Shown here: one piece after another, positions 9,805 to 19,445 of the stretch
Numbering within the stretch: position 1 is the stretch's first letter
How the letters are laid out: every line of letters begins with the position of its first letter
Source of the DNA: Pseudooceanicola sp. HF7
GTDB taxonomy: Bacteria > Pseudomonadota > Alphaproteobacteria > Rhodobacterales > Rhodobacteraceae
Direction: 5' to 3'
DNA: 64,000 nucleotides
Assembly: GCF_011806405.1 (NCBI RefSeq)
Contig: NZ_JAATOW010000021.1
Coordinates: 19,686 to 83,685, forward strand
Made by a program: the position numbers and the translations under genes
The notes under the pieces: generated by a model
What the model saw: only the letters and a program-made list of their open reading frames with translations
Told to the model about the DNA's origin: nothing
The model's database searches: none

Positions 9805-9836
9805 AACGGGCGGCCTGCTGGGGCCGCCCGTTTTCG
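9805..9836. terminator. Bidirectional intrinsic terminator between qorB and gpt
   Basis: An 11-bp stem AACGGGCGGCC (9805-9815) with GGCCGCCCGTT (9822-9832), preceded by A residues and followed by TT, lies between two convergent genes and suits both. Confidence 0.8.
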
Positions 9837-9861
9837 TTTGGGTCGCGATGCGGGTCTGGGA

Positions 9862-10383
9862 TCAGTCCTTGCCGCGATAGGGTTCGACGTATTGCAGCGC
9901 CATGTCCCAGGGGAAGAAGATCCATGTATCCTGGGAGACCTCCGTGATGAAGGTCTGGACCTGCGGGCGGCCCTGGGGTTTGGCGTAGACCGTGGCGACA
10001 TGCGCCTTGGGATAGAGCGAATGCACCAGTTCCAGCGTCTTGCCGGTGTCCACCAGGTCATCGATGATCAGGATGCCGGTGCCGTCACCCATCATCTCTG
10101 CATCGGGGGATTTCAGCACCTCTGCCTCGCGGCGCTGATCGGCCTTGCCGCCGCCGGAATGGTAGGATTTCACGGAAATCGTATCCACGGTGCGAATGTC
10201 CAGCTCACGCGCGACGATCATCGCCGGGGCCATGCCGCCGCGGGTGATGGCCACGACGGCCTTCCAGGCGCCGCCGTCCATGGGACCGTGGTTGTCCAGG
10301 CGCCAGGCCAGCGCACGGGAATCGCGGTGCAGCTGGTCCCAGGAAACGTGGAAGCCTTTTTCATGGGGCAGGAATTCAGTCAT
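9862..10383 (-). CDS. gpt: Xanthine(-guanine) phosphoribosyltransferase
   Basis: Purine salvage enzyme making XMP and GMP from the free base and PRPP. The 173 residues carry the type I PRTase PRPP-binding motif [15 protein letters not shown] at about 111-125 and the hallmark [21 protein letters not shown] stretch (base and dimer contacts) near 40-60. It is last in a run fabI-LysE-gpt on the minus strand, with only 12 bp to the LysE gene. Confidence 0.92.
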   Translation of the reverse strand: MTEFLPHEKGFHVSWDQLHRDSRALAWRLDNHGPMDGGAWKAVVAITRGGMAPAMIVARELDIRTVDTISVKSYHSGGGKADQRREAEVLKSPDAEMMGDGTGILIIDDLVDTGKTLELVHSLYPKAHVATVYAKPQGRPQVQTFITEVSQDTWIFFPWDMALQYVEPYRGKD

Positions 10384-10395
10384 GACTCTGATCCT

Positions 10396-11007
10396 TCAGG
10401 TCGTGGCGATCTTGAGGCCCAGGGCGGCAAGCCCGGCCCCGAGGACGCGGTCGATGGGTGCCTTGAGGCGGGTATAGCAGGCCCTGGCCCGCGAAAGCGA
10501 GAAGAGGCGCGCCAGCAGGATGTTCCAGGCGGCTTCATTGAAGAAGACCACGGCCAGCACCGCCGCGAAGGTCGCGGGATCGGCATGGGGCGGCACCAGG
10601 GTGATGAAGACCGCGCCGAAGAAGATGGCCGGCTTGGGGTTGGCCAGCTGCGTGGTGATCCCCAGCAGCGTCAGCCGCAGGGGAGAGCGGCGCAGCGGCT
10701 CTGCGCCCTCGATCACCAGCGGCGTGGCGGCACCGCGCCACATCTTGATGGCGATCCAGACAAGGTAGAGCGCGCCGATCAGCTTCATCGCGATCAGCAG
10801 GCGCGGCGCGACCTCGAACAGGGCGGCCAAGCCGAAAAGCGCGGCACAGGCCCAGACCAGCGCCCCGATGGCGAGCCCGAAAGAGAACATCACGCCGGCA
10901 TGGACCCCGCGCGTCATGGAGACGCGCATGGTCATCAGCACGGCGGGTCCGGGGCTCATCGCGGCCAGCAGGTGGACCGCGAAAACGGGGAGCAGGACGG
11001 CGAGCAA
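10396..11007 (-). CDS. LysE/RhtB-family amino-acid exporter
   Basis: A 203-residue inner-membrane exporter with about six hydrophobic segments. The family start HLLAAMSPGPAVLMTMRVSMTRG at about 12-34 and the LANPKPAIFFGAVF segment near 125-140 are diagnostic for the LysE/RhtB superfamily. The start codon is TTG at 11007, 2 bp after the fabI stop, so it is expressed with fabI. The exported compound cannot be told from sequence. Confidence 0.88.
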   Translation of the reverse strand: MLAVLLPVFAVHLLAAMSPGPAVLMTMRVSMTRGVHAGVMFSFGLAIGALVWACAALFGLAALFEVAPRLLIAMKLIGALYLVWIAIKMWRGAATPLVIEGAEPLRRSPLRLTLLGITTQLANPKPAIFFGAVFITLVPPHADPATFAAVLAVVFFNEAAWNILLARLFSLSRARACYTRLKAPIDRVLGAGLAALGLKIATT

Positions 11008-11009
11008 GG

Positions 11010-11816
11010 TCAGCTCTTGTCGATGTCGGGCGCGTCGACGGCTTTCATGCCGACGATGTGGTAGCCCGAATCCACATGCAGGTTCTCACCCGTCACGCCG
11101 GAGCCGAGGTCCGACAGAAGGTAGAGGGCGGATTTGCCCACGTCCTCGATCGTCACGTTGCGGCGCAGGGGGGAGTTCAGCTCATTCCATTTCAGGATGT
11201 AGCGGAAATCGCCGATGCCGGAGGCGGCCAGGGTCTTGATCGGGCCGGCAGAGATCGCGTTGACGCGGATGCCGTCCTTGCCCAGGTCCTCGGCCAGGTA
11301 TTTCACCGAGGCTTCAAGCGCGGCCTTGGCAACACCCATGACGTTGTAATGGGGCATGACCTGTTCGGCGCCGTAATAGGTGAGCGTCAGCATGGAGCCC
11401 CCGTTGGGCATCAGCTTTTCGGCACGCTGCGCCACGGCGGTGAAGCTGTAGACGGAGATGTCCATGGTCATGGAGAAGTTGGCGCGGCTGGTGTCGATGT
11501 AACGCCCGCGCAGCTCGCCCTTGTCGGAGAAGCCGATGGCATGGACGATGAAATCGATCTCGCCCCATTCGGCCTTCAACGCGTCGAAGGCTGCGTCGAT
11601 GGAGGCTTCGTTGCCCACGTCGCAGTCATACAGCCTGGTCACGCCAAGCTTGTCGGCCAGCGGCACGACGCGTTTCTTGAATTGTTCACCCATATAGGTG
11701 AAGGCCAGCTCTGCTCCTGCATCCGCAAGCGCCTGGGCGATGCCCCAGGCGATGGATTTGTCATTCGCCAGCCCCATGATGAGGCCCCGCTTGCCCGCCA
11801 TCAGAGTGTTCGCCAT
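11010..11816 (-). CDS. fabI: Enoyl-[acyl-carrier-protein] reductase (NADH) FabI
   Basis: Reduces trans-2-enoyl-ACP in fatty acid elongation. The 268 residues show the atypical FabI nucleotide-binding motif GLANDKSIAWGIA at about 15-27 and the catalytic Tyr-X6-Lys as YNVMGVAK. The HAIGFSDK and AGPIKTLAASGI segments are also typical; the latter forms the substrate flap. It is the first gene of fabI-LysE-gpt. Confidence 0.96.
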   Translation of the reverse strand: MANTLMAGKRGLIMGLANDKSIAWGIAQALADAGAELAFTYMGEQFKKRVVPLADKLGVTRLYDCDVGNEASIDAAFDALKAEWGEIDFIVHAIGFSDKGELRGRYIDTSRANFSMTMDISVYSFTAVAQRAEKLMPNGGSMLTLTYYGAEQVMPHYNVMGVAKAALEASVKYLAEDLGKDGIRVNAISAGPIKTLAASGIGDFRYILKWNELNSPLRRNVTIEDVGKSALYLLSDLGSGVTGENLHVDSGYHIVGMKAVDAPDIDKS

Positions 11817-12156
11817 TCGCGCTCTCCGCCTTCTGCTTTTCTGCCCGGTCTGATCCGGTCAGACTCCTTTAGGCGATAGGGGGGAGCGCTTCAAGTCTGC
11901 CGGGCCCGTGGGCGGGGGTCGCTTGGGACGCGGTTTGAGGCTGTGATCACGATGCCGCGGTGCCCTGGGGCGCGCGGGGCCCGGGCGTTTTTGCGAAACG
12001 GGGCTTGCAGGAATGTGCGGGCGTCAAGGGGGCAGGGGCTGCGGCCGGGGGGCTTTGCGTCAACAGCTGGCGCGAATTCAGACGCCGGGCCGGGGCGGGC
12101 CTTGCCCTTGAGACATCGCTCGCGGTATTGCGGATCATCATCAGGAGAACATGCCC
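11817..12156. other. 340-bp intergenic region between fabI and pdxH
   Basis: Divergent promoter region without a credible gene. Close to fabI, GTCTGA-TCCGG-TCAGAC at 11848-11864 is a perfect 6-bp inverted repeat, about 32 bp upstream of the fabI start and in a good position for an operator or 5' leader hairpin. The rest is GC-rich and featureless apart from the pdxH ribosome site AGGAG at 12143-12147. Confidence 0.5.
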
Positions 12157-12777
12157 ATGTCTGATCCCAACGGGCCCGATCGCACCGGAATCTTCGCCGG
12201 CGAGGACCCCTTCCAGATTGCCCGCAACTGGTTGGCCGATGCCGAAGCCATCGAGATCAACGACCCGAACGCCATTGCCCTGGCCACTGTGGATCCCACC
12301 GGCCTGCCCAATGTCCGCATGGTTCTGCTGAAGGATATCCTGAACGACGGTTTCGTCTTTTATACGAACTATGAAAGCGTGAAGGGCAAGGAGCTGGACA
12401 GCGCCGGCAAGGCGGCCTTCGTGATGCATTGGAAGACCCTGCGCCGCCAGCTGCGCGTGCGCGGAGAGATCACCCGTTTCGACGGGCCGGAAGCGGATGC
12501 CTATTACAAGTCGCGCTCGGTGAAGTCGCGCCTGGGGGCCTGGGCCTCCAAGCAGTCCCAGCCGCTGGACAGCCGGGCCACGCTGATGGCCGAAGTTGCC
12601 AAGGTCTCTGCCAAGAAGGGGCCCAATCCGCCACGCCCGCCGTTCTGGGGCGGCTATAGGATTACCCCTGTTGAGATAGAATTTTGGGCTGATGGCGCCT
12701 TCAGGTTGCATGATCGGTTCCGCTGGTCGCGCGAAAGTGGAACTGATTCATGGGTTGTTAACCGTTTGAACCCTTAA
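12157..12777 (+). CDS. pdxH: Pyridoxamine 5'-phosphate oxidase PdxH
   Basis: FMN enzyme that oxidises pyridoxamine or pyridoxine phosphate to PLP. Motifs include [11 protein letters not shown] (FMN phosphate site), [15 protein letters not shown], the RQLRVRG strand, [19 protein letters not shown] and the C-terminal W(A)[14 protein letters not shown] segment. The ATG at 12157 (206 residues) is preferred to the ATG at 12151 because AGGAG at 12143-12147 is 9 bp away rather than 3. It stands alone on the plus strand. Confidence 0.95.
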   Translation: MSDPNGPDRTGIFAGEDPFQIARNWLADAEAIEINDPNAIALATVDPTGLPNVRMVLLKDILNDGFVFYTNYESVKGKELDSAGKAAFVMHWKTLRRQLRVRGEITRFDGPEADAYYKSRSVKSRLGAWASKQSQPLDSRATLMAEVAKVSAKKGPNPPRPPFWGGYRITPVEIEFWADGAFRLHDRFRWSRESGTDSWVVNRLNP

Positions 12778-12860
12778 TTTCGCGGATATGTCTGCCTGCG
12801 ATTCGGCGCGGCCTGCCTAGTGGCGTCGGATCACGATCTTTCCTGGGCAAATTTATACGT

Positions 12861-13448
12861 ATGAGTAATGTGTTGCCGCTGCCGGTCGGGACAGGGCGGG
12901 GGCGGGCAAAGACGGTGGGGTATCAAGTGAACCAGCGAGAAAACATCAGCCGGACCGTCGAAGGCCGGGTGAAATGGTTCGATCCCGTGCGGGGTTTCGG
13001 GTTTGTACTGGCAGAGGGCGGCGGCAAGGACATCTTGCTGCACGCCAATGTGCTGCGCAATTTCGGCCAGAACTCGGTCGCGGAGGGCGCGCGCGTGTCC
13101 CTGGTGGTCCAGAGCACGGACCGCGGCGAACAGGCGATCGAGGTTCTTCAGATCGAGCGGCCGGAGGGCGGGACGATCCCGCTTGCCGATTTCGAGGAAT
13201 TCACCGCCGAGCAGATCCGCGATCTGCCGCTGGAACCGGCACGGGTGAAATGGTTCGACAAGATCAAGGGCTTCGGATTCGCAAATGTCTTTGGACGCGC
13301 CGAGGACGTCTTTATACATATCGAGGTATTGCGGGCCTCTGGCCTGGCGGATCTAGGGCCCGGAGAGGCCGTCGCCCTGCGCATCGTTGACGGCAAGCGG
13401 GGCCGCATGGCATCCGAGGTGAGCGCCTGGGAAGCCGCGATCAAGTAA
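12861..13448 (+). CDS. Protein with two cold-shock domains
   Basis: Predicted RNA/ssDNA-binding protein with two tandem cold-shock domains. Domain 1 (about 33-100) has GRVKWFDPVRGFGFVL with RNP1 GFGFV and RNP2 DILLH; domain 2 (about 126-192) has ARVKWFDKIKGFGFANVFG and DVFIH. An acidic linker separates them. This two-domain form is common in Rhodobacterales and probably acts as an RNA chaperone. The start is uncertain: ATG at 12861 has no obvious ribosome site, and an in-frame GTG at 12927 (VNQRENISR) is a possible alternative. Confidence 0.88.
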   Translation: MSNVLPLPVGTGRGRAKTVGYQVNQRENISRTVEGRVKWFDPVRGFGFVLAEGGGKDILLHANVLRNFGQNSVAEGARVSLVVQSTDRGEQAIEVLQIERPEGGTIPLADFEEFTAEQIRDLPLEPARVKWFDKIKGFGFANVFGRAEDVFIHIEVLRASGLADLGPGEAVALRIVDGKRGRMASEVSAWEAAIK

Positions 13449-13477
13449 CCGATGCCCGGCGCAGAAGAGGACGCTCC

Positions 13478-14074
13478 ATGAGACTGCCGATCACCCGGGC
13501 CATCCGTTTCACCGCTCTTGCGCTGGCCAGCCTGGCCGCGGCGCCGATTTTCGCAGAAGAGGCCTGCCGCCCGGACCGGGTTGAGATCCGGTCAGACAAT
13601 GGCGTGGCGCGCTTTCGCGTGGAACTGGCCGTGACGCCCGAAGAGCGCGCCCGTGGGCTGATGTTCCGGGAGCAGATGTCGAGCGGCGCGGGCATGTTCT
13701 TTGTCTTCGAAGCGCCGGGTCCGCGCAGTTTCTGGATGAAGAACACGCTGATCCCGCTGGATATCCTCTACCTCAATCCCGATGGGCGGGTGCAGGCGAT
13801 CCGCACCGGCAAGCCGCAGGACACCACGTCGCTGCCCGGCGGGGACAACGTGCAATACGTGCTTGAGATCAACGGCGGGCTGGCCGCGCGCATGGGCATC
13901 GCCCCCGGCGCGGTGCTGCGCCATCCCCGGATCGATCCCGCGCTGGCCGCCTGGCCCTGTGCCGACAGCGATCCGGTCGCGCCCGCCGAGGGCGACGGCC
14001 CGTTGCCGGAGCCGGCGACAGATGCAGCAGGAGAGGCTGACGCAGGGTCCGCACCCGCGCCCGTCCTGCAATAA
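13478..14074 (+). CDS. DUF192 family periplasmic protein
   Basis: A 198-residue exported protein of unknown function. The signal peptide covers about residues 1-26 (ending IFAEEA). The DUF192 core follows with LAVTPEERARGLMFRE, GAGMFFVFEAPGPRSFWMKNT and IPLDILYLNPDG, all highly conserved in this family. A tail of about 35 residues is rich in Pro, Ala and acidic residues. It starts 29 bp after the cold-shock gene and may be cotranscribed with it. No enzymatic activity is established for the family. Confidence 0.85.
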   Translation: MRLPITRAIRFTALALASLAAAPIFAEEACRPDRVEIRSDNGVARFRVELAVTPEERARGLMFREQMSSGAGMFFVFEAPGPRSFWMKNTLIPLDILYLNPDGRVQAIRTGKPQDTTSLPGGDNVQYVLEINGGLAARMGIAPGAVLRHPRIDPALAAWPCADSDPVAPAEGDGPLPEPATDAAGEADAGSAPAPVLQ

Positions 14075-14145
14075 GCGAAAGCCACTGAAAGGCGACGGAA
14101 ACGTCTTTTCAATTGCCACGGGCTTCGCTAAAGAAGCGCACGGTC

Positions 14146-14222
14146 CGGGGCGTAGCGCAGCCTGGTAGCGCATCTGTTTTGGGAACAGAGGGTCGGGAGT
14201 TCGAATCTCTCCGCCCCGACCA
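14146..14222 (+). tRNA. tRNA-Pro (UGG)
   Basis: A full 77-nt cloverleaf with encoded CCA. The acceptor arm is CGGGGCG/CGCCCCG, the D arm GCGC/GCGC, the anticodon loop TTTGGGA gives anticodon TGG, and the T arm is GGGAG-TTCGAAT-CTCTC. Confidence 0.97.
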
Positions 14223-14259
14223 TTTTCCAACCCTCCGCAGGCGGAAGGTTGAGAGCAAA

Positions 14260-14295
14260 GGCCCGGCGTAGGGGAAACCCCGCGCCGGGCCTTTT
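14260..14295 (+). terminator. Intrinsic terminator downstream of tRNA-Pro
   Basis: A 9-bp perfect stem GGCCCGGCG (14260-14268) with CGCCGGGCC (14283-14291), followed by TTTT, ends tRNA-Pro transcription. Confidence 0.85.
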
Positions 14296-14469
14296 CCGTT
14301 TCAAAGGGGTGCGCGGGTTTCAGGGGGCCTTTGCCGGGGGTGCTCACCCAGGCGTGACCGGGTCCGTCTTGCCAAGCGCCGCCGGGCAGGCAAGATCGCG
14401 CCGCCCGCCCAGGCATGGCTTCGGTCTACCAAGGCGCCCTTTTCCAGAGCGTTCCTGACGGAGACTGAC

Positions 14470-15024
14470 ATGACAAGCCCTTCCCCCCGCAGCGGTCTGA
14501 TGGACCGCCCCGACAGCTATGGCCCGGTCACCCGCGTGCTGCATTGGGCCATGGCCGCCTTGCTGGCCTGGCAATGGCTGGGCATGGCGGTGAAGCTGGT
14601 GCTGGGGCGCCAGCCCTTGGCGGCCTTTTTCGTGGGTACGCATGCCAGCGTCGGTCTGATGCTGCTGGCCCTCATCCTGCTGAGGCTTGTCTGGGCGGGG
14701 CTGAACGCGGGGCGGCGGCCCCCGCATGGGGACGGATGGCTGGGCAAACTGGCCAAGGCCGGGCAGGGGGTGCTCTATCTTCTGCTGCTGGTGGTGCCGT
14801 CGCTCGCGCTGCTGCGCGCCCTGGGCGGGACGCGCCCGTTGCGCGCCTTTGGCACAGAGGTTTTTGCGGGGCGGGAGACTGCCGTGCCATGGATGACCGC
14901 GCCGGCCGATGCAGTGCATGGGTTTCTGGCCTGGACGCTGCTGGTGCTGGTGACGGGGCATGTGCTGATGGCGCTGGTCCATCAATGGCTGCTGCGCGAC
15001 GGCACGCTGCGCCGCATGGCCTGA
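14470..15024 (+). CDS. Cytochrome b561 / cytochrome b domain protein
   Basis: A 184-residue integral membrane protein of the bacterial cytochrome b561 family. It has four hydrophobic segments and the haem-ligating histidines expected for the family: VTRVLHWAMAALLAWQW near 20-36, GTHASVGLMLLALILLRL near 56-73, and DAVHGFLAWTLLVLVTGHVLMALVHQW near 146-172. It likely moves electrons from the quinone pool in the inner membrane. It is isolated, so the partner is unknown. Confidence 0.88.
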   Translation: MTSPSPRSGLMDRPDSYGPVTRVLHWAMAALLAWQWLGMAVKLVLGRQPLAAFFVGTHASVGLMLLALILLRLVWAGLNAGRRPPHGDGWLGKLAKAGQGVLYLLLLVVPSLALLRALGGTRPLRAFGTEVFAGRETAVPWMTAPADAVHGFLAWTLLVLVTGHVLMALVHQWLLRDGTLRRMA

Positions 15025-15582
15025 GGGCCGCATCGCCGCGCGGGATTCGCAGGAAAGGCGTGACCAATTCGGGGGCGATTCTCTGCCGGTTGCCCCCAGA
15101 TCTGGTAGGGACGAGCCAGAACCCCTCGCGATATCTGGTGGTTGAACCTAATTTATTAACAAAAGCTTATCCTCAGCACGCTGTGGAGAAGTTCACGCAT
15201 ATCCTGAGCCACGCCGGCAAATGGTCTGTAACAAAAGGGCTTTTTCCGACCCGGCGGCAGGGGATGGTTTTGGCCTGAGAATCGCGGCCCTGGGGATAAC
15301 AACGGTCAACAAAAATAATCCAAAAAAACATGACAAATGGAATTGACCGATACGCGTACAATACCGCAGATTGACCCGGCGAGGGGAGTATCCACTAGAT
15401 GTAGTGGGCCCAAGCTAAGTAGACAGAGCAGGACAGGACGCCCGGCGAAGGGCCTTCCTCACCCGCGTTGCGGGGCGGTCTTCTTTTGTCTTCCACAGCG
15501 CTTCCATCGCCAAGCTTTCAGCAGACCGGCCGCCGCACGGCCGGGACGTTCAAACCGCACAATCTGACGATGAGGCCCAGGC
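15025..15582 (+). other. 558-bp intergenic leader region upstream of nrdJ
   Basis: No credible gene. The first half is AT-richer than its surroundings and holds three sequences one mismatch from the DnaA box TTATCCACA: 15167-15175 (TTATCCTCA), 15182-15190 on the minus strand (TTCTCCACA) and 15291-15299 on the minus strand (TTATCCCCA). A candidate -35 element TTGACC lies at 15371-15376, just before the NrdR-like box. The 5' leader contains a small hairpin CCCGC-GTT-GCGGG (15462-15474) followed by a pyrimidine-rich stretch with TTTT at 15484-15487. I could not fit an adenosylcobalamin riboswitch. Confidence 0.5.
15392..15407. promoter_or_regulatory. Candidate NrdR box upstream of nrdJ
   Basis: The 16-bp sequence CCACTAGATGTAGTGG has perfect 6-bp arms around a 4-bp centre and matches the length and general form (CNANNATNTNGNG-like) of NrdR repressor boxes. 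It lies about 17 bp after TTGACC (15371-15376), so it would cover the -10 region. NrdR normally binds two such boxes; I see only one clear copy. Confidence 0.65.
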
Positions 15583-18500
15583 ATGAAGATCGAGCGCAAG
15601 TTCACCCAAGCAGGAAAAGACGCCTACGAGGGGCTGGAATTCCGCACCACGGTGTCCGAGATCCGCAATCCCGACGGCACGATCGTCTTCCGGCTGGATG
15701 AACTTGAAGTGCCGGTCACCTGGTCCCAGGTTGCCAGCGACGTCATCGCGCAGAAGTACTTCCGCAAGGCTGGCGTGCCCAGCAAGGTCAAGAAGGTCCG
15801 CGAGAAGGACGTGCCGGAGTTCCTGTGGCGCTCCGTCCCGGCCGAGGGCGCGGAGATGGGCGGAGAGACCTCTTCCAAGCAGGTCTTCGACCGGCTGGCC
15901 GGCGCCTGGACCTACTGGGGCTGGAAGGGCGGCTACTTCAGCACCGAGGCTGACGCGCGCGCCTATTTCGACGAGATGCGCTTTATGCTGGCCACCCAGA
16001 GGGCCGCGCCCAATTCCCCGCAGTGGTTCAACACCGGGCTGCACTGGGCCTATGGCATCGACGGTCCGGGGCAGGGCCATTATTACGTGGATTACAAGAC
16101 CGGTAAGCTCACCAAGTCCAAGAGCGCCTATGAACATCCCCAGCCGCACGCCTGCTTCATCCAGTCCGTCAAGGACGACCTGGTCAGCGATGGCGGCATC
16201 ATGGACCTTTGGGTGCGTGAAGCGCGGCTGTTCAAGTACGGCTCCGGAACCGGCACCAACTTCAGCTCCCTGCGGGCAGAGGGCGAGCGGCTGTCGGGCG
16301 GGGGCAAATCCAGCGGCCTCATGGGTTTCCTGAAGATCGGGGACCGGGCCGCAGGCGCAATCAAGTCGGGCGGCACGACCCGTCGAGCAGCGAAGATGGT
16401 GATCGTGGATGCCGATCACCCGGACATCCAGGAATACATCAACTGGAAGGTGAAGGAGGAGCAGAAGGTTGCCTCCATCGTCGCCGGGTCCAAGATGCAC
16501 GAGCAGAAGCTGAACGCGATCTTCGGCGCGATCCGTCAATGGGACGGCGTGTCCGAGGACGCGGTGGACCCGGCCAAGAACCCCGCGCTGAAGGCCGCGA
16601 TCCGCGACAGCAAGAAGACCGCGATCCCGGAGACCTACATCAAGCGGGTGTTGGATTACGCCAAGCAGGGCTATTCCAGCATCGAGTTCCCCACCTATGA
16701 CACGGATTGGGACAGCGAAGCCTATGCCAGCGTGTCGGGCCAGAACTCCAACAACTCCGTCCGGGTGACGGATGCCTTTCTGAAGGCGGTCAAGGAAGAT
16801 GCCGACTGGGAGCTGATCCGGCGCACCGACGGCAAGGTGGCAAAGACCATCAAGGCGCGCGACCTCTGGGAAGACATCGGCCATGCGGCCTGGGCCTGTG
16901 CCGATCCGGGCATCCAGTACCACGATACCGTCAACGCCTGGCACACCTGCCCGGAAGACGGCGCGATCCGGGGCTCCAACCCCTGTTCGGAATACATGTT
17001 CCTGGATGACACCGCCTGCAACCTGGCGTCGATGAACCTGCTGACCTTCCTTGAGGATGGCAGCTTCCAGGTCGACGATTACATGCATGCCACGCGGCTC
17101 TGGACACTGACGCTGGAAATCAGCGTGACCATGGCGCAGTTCCCGAGCAAGGAAATCGCCCAGCTGTCCTATGATTTCCGTACCCTGGGCCTGGGTTATG
17201 CCAACATCGGCGGGCTGCTGATGAACATGGGCTATAGCTATGACAGCGACGAGGGGCGCGCGCTTTGCGGGTCGCTGACCGCGATCATGACCGGCGTGGC
17301 CTATGCCACCAGCGCCGAAATCGCCGGAGAGTTGGGTGCCTTCGCGGGCTATGAACGCAATGCCGATCACATGCTGCGCGTCATGCGCAACCACCGCAAC
17401 GCCGCCTATGGCGCGACGGAGGGCTACGAGGGGCTGGACGTGAAGCCGGTGCCGCTGGACCTGGTGAACTGCCCGGACGAGCGCCTGCCGCAACTGGCCA
17501 TGTCCGCCTGGGACGAGGCCGTCCGGCTGGGCGAGCGCAACGGCTACCGCAACGCCCAGACCAGCGTGATCGCCCCCACGGGCACCATCGGCCTGGTCAT
17601 GGATTGCGACACCACCGGGATCGAGCCCGATTTCGCCCTGGTGAAGTTCAAGAAGCTTGCGGGCGGCGGCTACTTCAAGATCATCAACCGCTCGGTCCCG
17701 GCCGCGCTGGAAAAGCTGGGCTATGGCTCTGCCCAGATCGAGGAAATGATCGCCTATGCGGTGGGCCACGGATCCCTTGGCAATTGCCCGGCGATCAACC
17801 ACACCTCCCTGATCGGGCACGGCTTCGGCCCGCGTGAGCTGGAAAAGGTCGATGCCGCCCTTGGTAGCGCCTTCGACATCCGCTTCGTCTTCAACCAGTG
17901 GACCCTGGGCGAAGAGTTCTGCCGCGAAACGCTGGGCATCCCGGCGGAGAAGATCAACGATCCGGCCTTTGACCTGCTGCGCCACCTGGGCTTTACCCGG
18001 GCGGAAATCGAGGCAGCCAACGACCACGTCTGCGGGACCATGACGCTGGAAGGCGCGCCCTTCCTCAAGGACGAGCACCTGAGCGTCTTCGACTGCGCCA
18101 ATGCCTGCGGCAAGAAGGGCAAGCGCTACCTGTCGGTCAACAGCCACATCACCATGATGGCGGCGGCGCAAAGCTTCATCTCCGGCGCGATCTCCAAGAC
18201 GATCAACATGCCCAATGACGCCACGATCGAGGATTGCAAGGCGGCCTATGAGCTGTCCTGGTCCCTGGGCATCAAGGCCAATGCGCTGTACCGCGACGGC
18301 TCCAAGCTGAGCCAGCCGCTGGCCAGCGCCCTGGTGGAGGATGACGACGAGGCCGCCGAGATCCTGGAGAGCGGCAACGCCCAGGAAAAGGCCGCCGTCC
18401 TGGCCGAGAAATTCGTGGAGAAACTGGTCATCAAGGAAGTGGCCCGTGGCCGCGAGAAGATGCCGGAACGCCGCAAGGGCTACACCCAGAAGGCCATCGT

Positions 18501-19224
18501 GGGCGGGCACAAGGTTTACCTGCGCACCGGCGAATACGAAGGCGGCAAGCTGGGCGAAATCTTCATCGACATGCACAAGGAAGGCGCCGGCTTCCGGGCG
18601 ATGATGAACAACTTCGCCATCGCGGTGTCGGTCGGCCTGCAATACGGCGTGCCGCTGGAGGAATTCGTGGATGCCTTCACCTTCACCAAGTTCGAACCGG
18701 CGGGCATGGTGCAGGGCAACGACAGCATCAAGAACGCGACCTCGATCCTGGATTACATCTTCCGCGAGCTGGCCGTGTCCTACCTGGACCGCACGGACCT
18801 GGCCCATGTGAAGCCGCAGGGCGCGACCTTCGACGATATCGGCCGGGGCGAGCAGGAGGGGGTGTCCAACATCCGCGAACTGTCCGAGGGCGCGGCGACC
18901 AAGTCGCTGGAAGTGCTCAAGCAGATCTCTTCCACGGGCTACCTGCGCAAGCGGCTTCCGCAGGAACTGCTGGTGCTGAACGGCGGGCTGGGCGATGCGG
19001 CGACCATGGCGGCGCCCTCTGTCGCGGTGGCCTCCGGCGCGGCGGCGGCAGCGGCGACCACGACGGCGATCAGCTCTGGCTCCGTTTCGATGGATGCGCG
19101 GGCCAAGGCCAAGATGCAGGGCTATGAGGGCGAGGCCTGCGGCGAATGCGGCAATTACACCCTTGTGCGCAACGGCACCTGCATGAAGTGCAACACCTGC
19201 GGGGGAACCTCGGGCTGCAGTTAA
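15583..19224 (+). CDS. nrdJ: Adenosylcobalamin-dependent (class II) ribonucleoside-diphosphate reductase NrdJ
   Basis: Makes deoxyribonucleotides using a B12-generated thiyl radical, so it needs no oxygen-dependent small subunit. The 1213 residues carry the class II catalytic core: [17 protein letters not shown] near 143-159, the [12 protein letters not shown] loop, the [21 protein letters not shown] active-site cysteine region near 466-486, and the PTGTIG motif near 665. The C-terminus ends in a Cys-rich zinc-ribbon-like tail ([17 protein letters not shown]). No nrdAB genes are in the window. It is monocistronic, bounded upstream by the NrdR-like box and downstream by a strong terminator. 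Confidence 0.97.
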   Translation: MKIERKFTQAGKDAYEGLEFRTTVSEIRNPDGTIVFRLDELEVPVTWSQVASDVIAQKYFRKAGVPSKVKKVREKDVPEFLWRSVPAEGAEMGGETSSKQVFDRLAGAWTYWGWKGGYFSTEADARAYFDEMRFMLATQRAAPNSPQWFNTGLHWAYGIDGPGQGHYYVDYKTGKLTKSKSAYEHPQPHACFIQSVKDDLVSDGGIMDLWVREARLFKYGSGTGTNFSSLRAEGERLSGGGKSSGLMGFLKIGDRAAGAIKSGGTTRRAAKMVIVDADHPDIQEYINWKVKEEQKVASIVAGSKMHEQKLNAIFGAIRQWDGVSEDAVDPAKNPALKAAIRDSKKTAIPETYIKRVLDYAKQGYSSIEFPTYDTDWDSEAYASVSGQNSNNSVRVTDAFLKAVKEDADWELIRRTDGKVAKTIKARDLWEDIGHAAWACADPGIQYHDTVNAWHTCPEDGAIRGSNPCSEYMFLDDTACNLASMNLLTFLEDGSFQVDDYMHATRLWTLTLEISVTMAQFPSKEIAQLSYDFRTLGLGYANIGGLLMNMGYSYDSDEGRALCGSLTAIMTGVAYATSAEIAGELGAFAGYERNADHMLRVMRNHRNAAYGATEGYEGLDVKPVPLDLVNCPDERLPQLAMSAWDEAVRLGERNGYRNAQTSVIAPTGTIGLVMDCDTTGIEPDFALVKFKKLAGGGYFKIINRSVPAALEKLGYGSAQIEEMIAYAVGHGSLGNCPAINHTSLIGHGFGPRELEKVDAALGSAFDIRFVFNQWTLGEEFCRETLGIPAEKINDPAFDLLRHLGFTRAEIEAANDHVCGTMTLEGAPFLKDEHLSVFDCANACGKKGKRYLSVNSHITMMAAAQSFISGAISKTINMPNDATIEDCKAAYELSWSLGIKANALYRDGSKLSQPLASALVEDDDEAAEILESGNAQEKAAVLAEKFVEKLVIKEVARGREKMPERRKGYTQKAIVGGHKVYLRTGEYEGGKLGEIFIDMHKEGAGFRAMMNNFAIAVSVGLQYGVPLEEFVDAFTFTKFEPAGMVQGNDSIKNATSILDYIFRELAVSYLDRTDLAHVKPQGATFDDIGRGEQEGVSNIRELSEGAATKSLEVLKQISSTGYLRKRLPQELLVLNGGLGDAATMAAPSVAVASGAAAAAATTTAISSGSVSMDARAKAKMQGYEGEACGECGNYTLVRNGTCMKCNTCGGTSGCS

Positions 19225-19236
19225 GAGTTTAAAGGT

Positions 19237-19275
19237 CGGGGCGCGGCACACACAGGTCCGCGCCCCGGCTTTTTC
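19237..19275 (+). terminator. Intrinsic terminator of nrdJ
   Basis: A 10-bp stem CGGGGCGCGG (19237-19246) with CCGCGCCCCG (19258-19267), followed by a run of T at 19270-19274, lies 13 bp after the nrdJ stop. Confidence 0.9.
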
Positions 19276-19445
19276 CGAAGGACGATGGCACGTTTCGGGA
19301 ACAAGTGAACTCGGCTCTTGCGAGTTGCGTGATCCAGGGGAACAGGCCTCGACGTGTGAGATCAATTTCGTGCCTAACCATGCAGGGATTTCCGCAAGGA
19401 GGTCCCTGGTTTTCCAGAAACTGCTATGACCAAGGAGAAATTCTC

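Noticed and set aside
13592..14416. Minus-strand 274-residue frame containing [24 protein letters not shown]
   Set aside because: That peptide is the antisense of tRNA-Pro and is a well-known false annotation; the frame also shadows the DUF192 gene.
15025..15582. Possible replication origin, from DnaA-like boxes and AT-rich DNA
   Set aside because: Boxes are few and imperfect, and no origin-linked genes are present; regulation of nrdJ is a simpler reading.
15380..15582. Adenosylcobalamin riboswitch before nrdJ
   Set aside because: I could not find the conserved B12-box sequence or fold in the leader.
15550..19365. 1271-residue antisense frame over nrdJ, and similar long antisense frames over the RND pump and TRAP genes
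   Set aside because: High GC removes stop codons on the opposite strand; the composition is Gly/Arg/His-rich without motifs, while the sense frames are clear enzymes.
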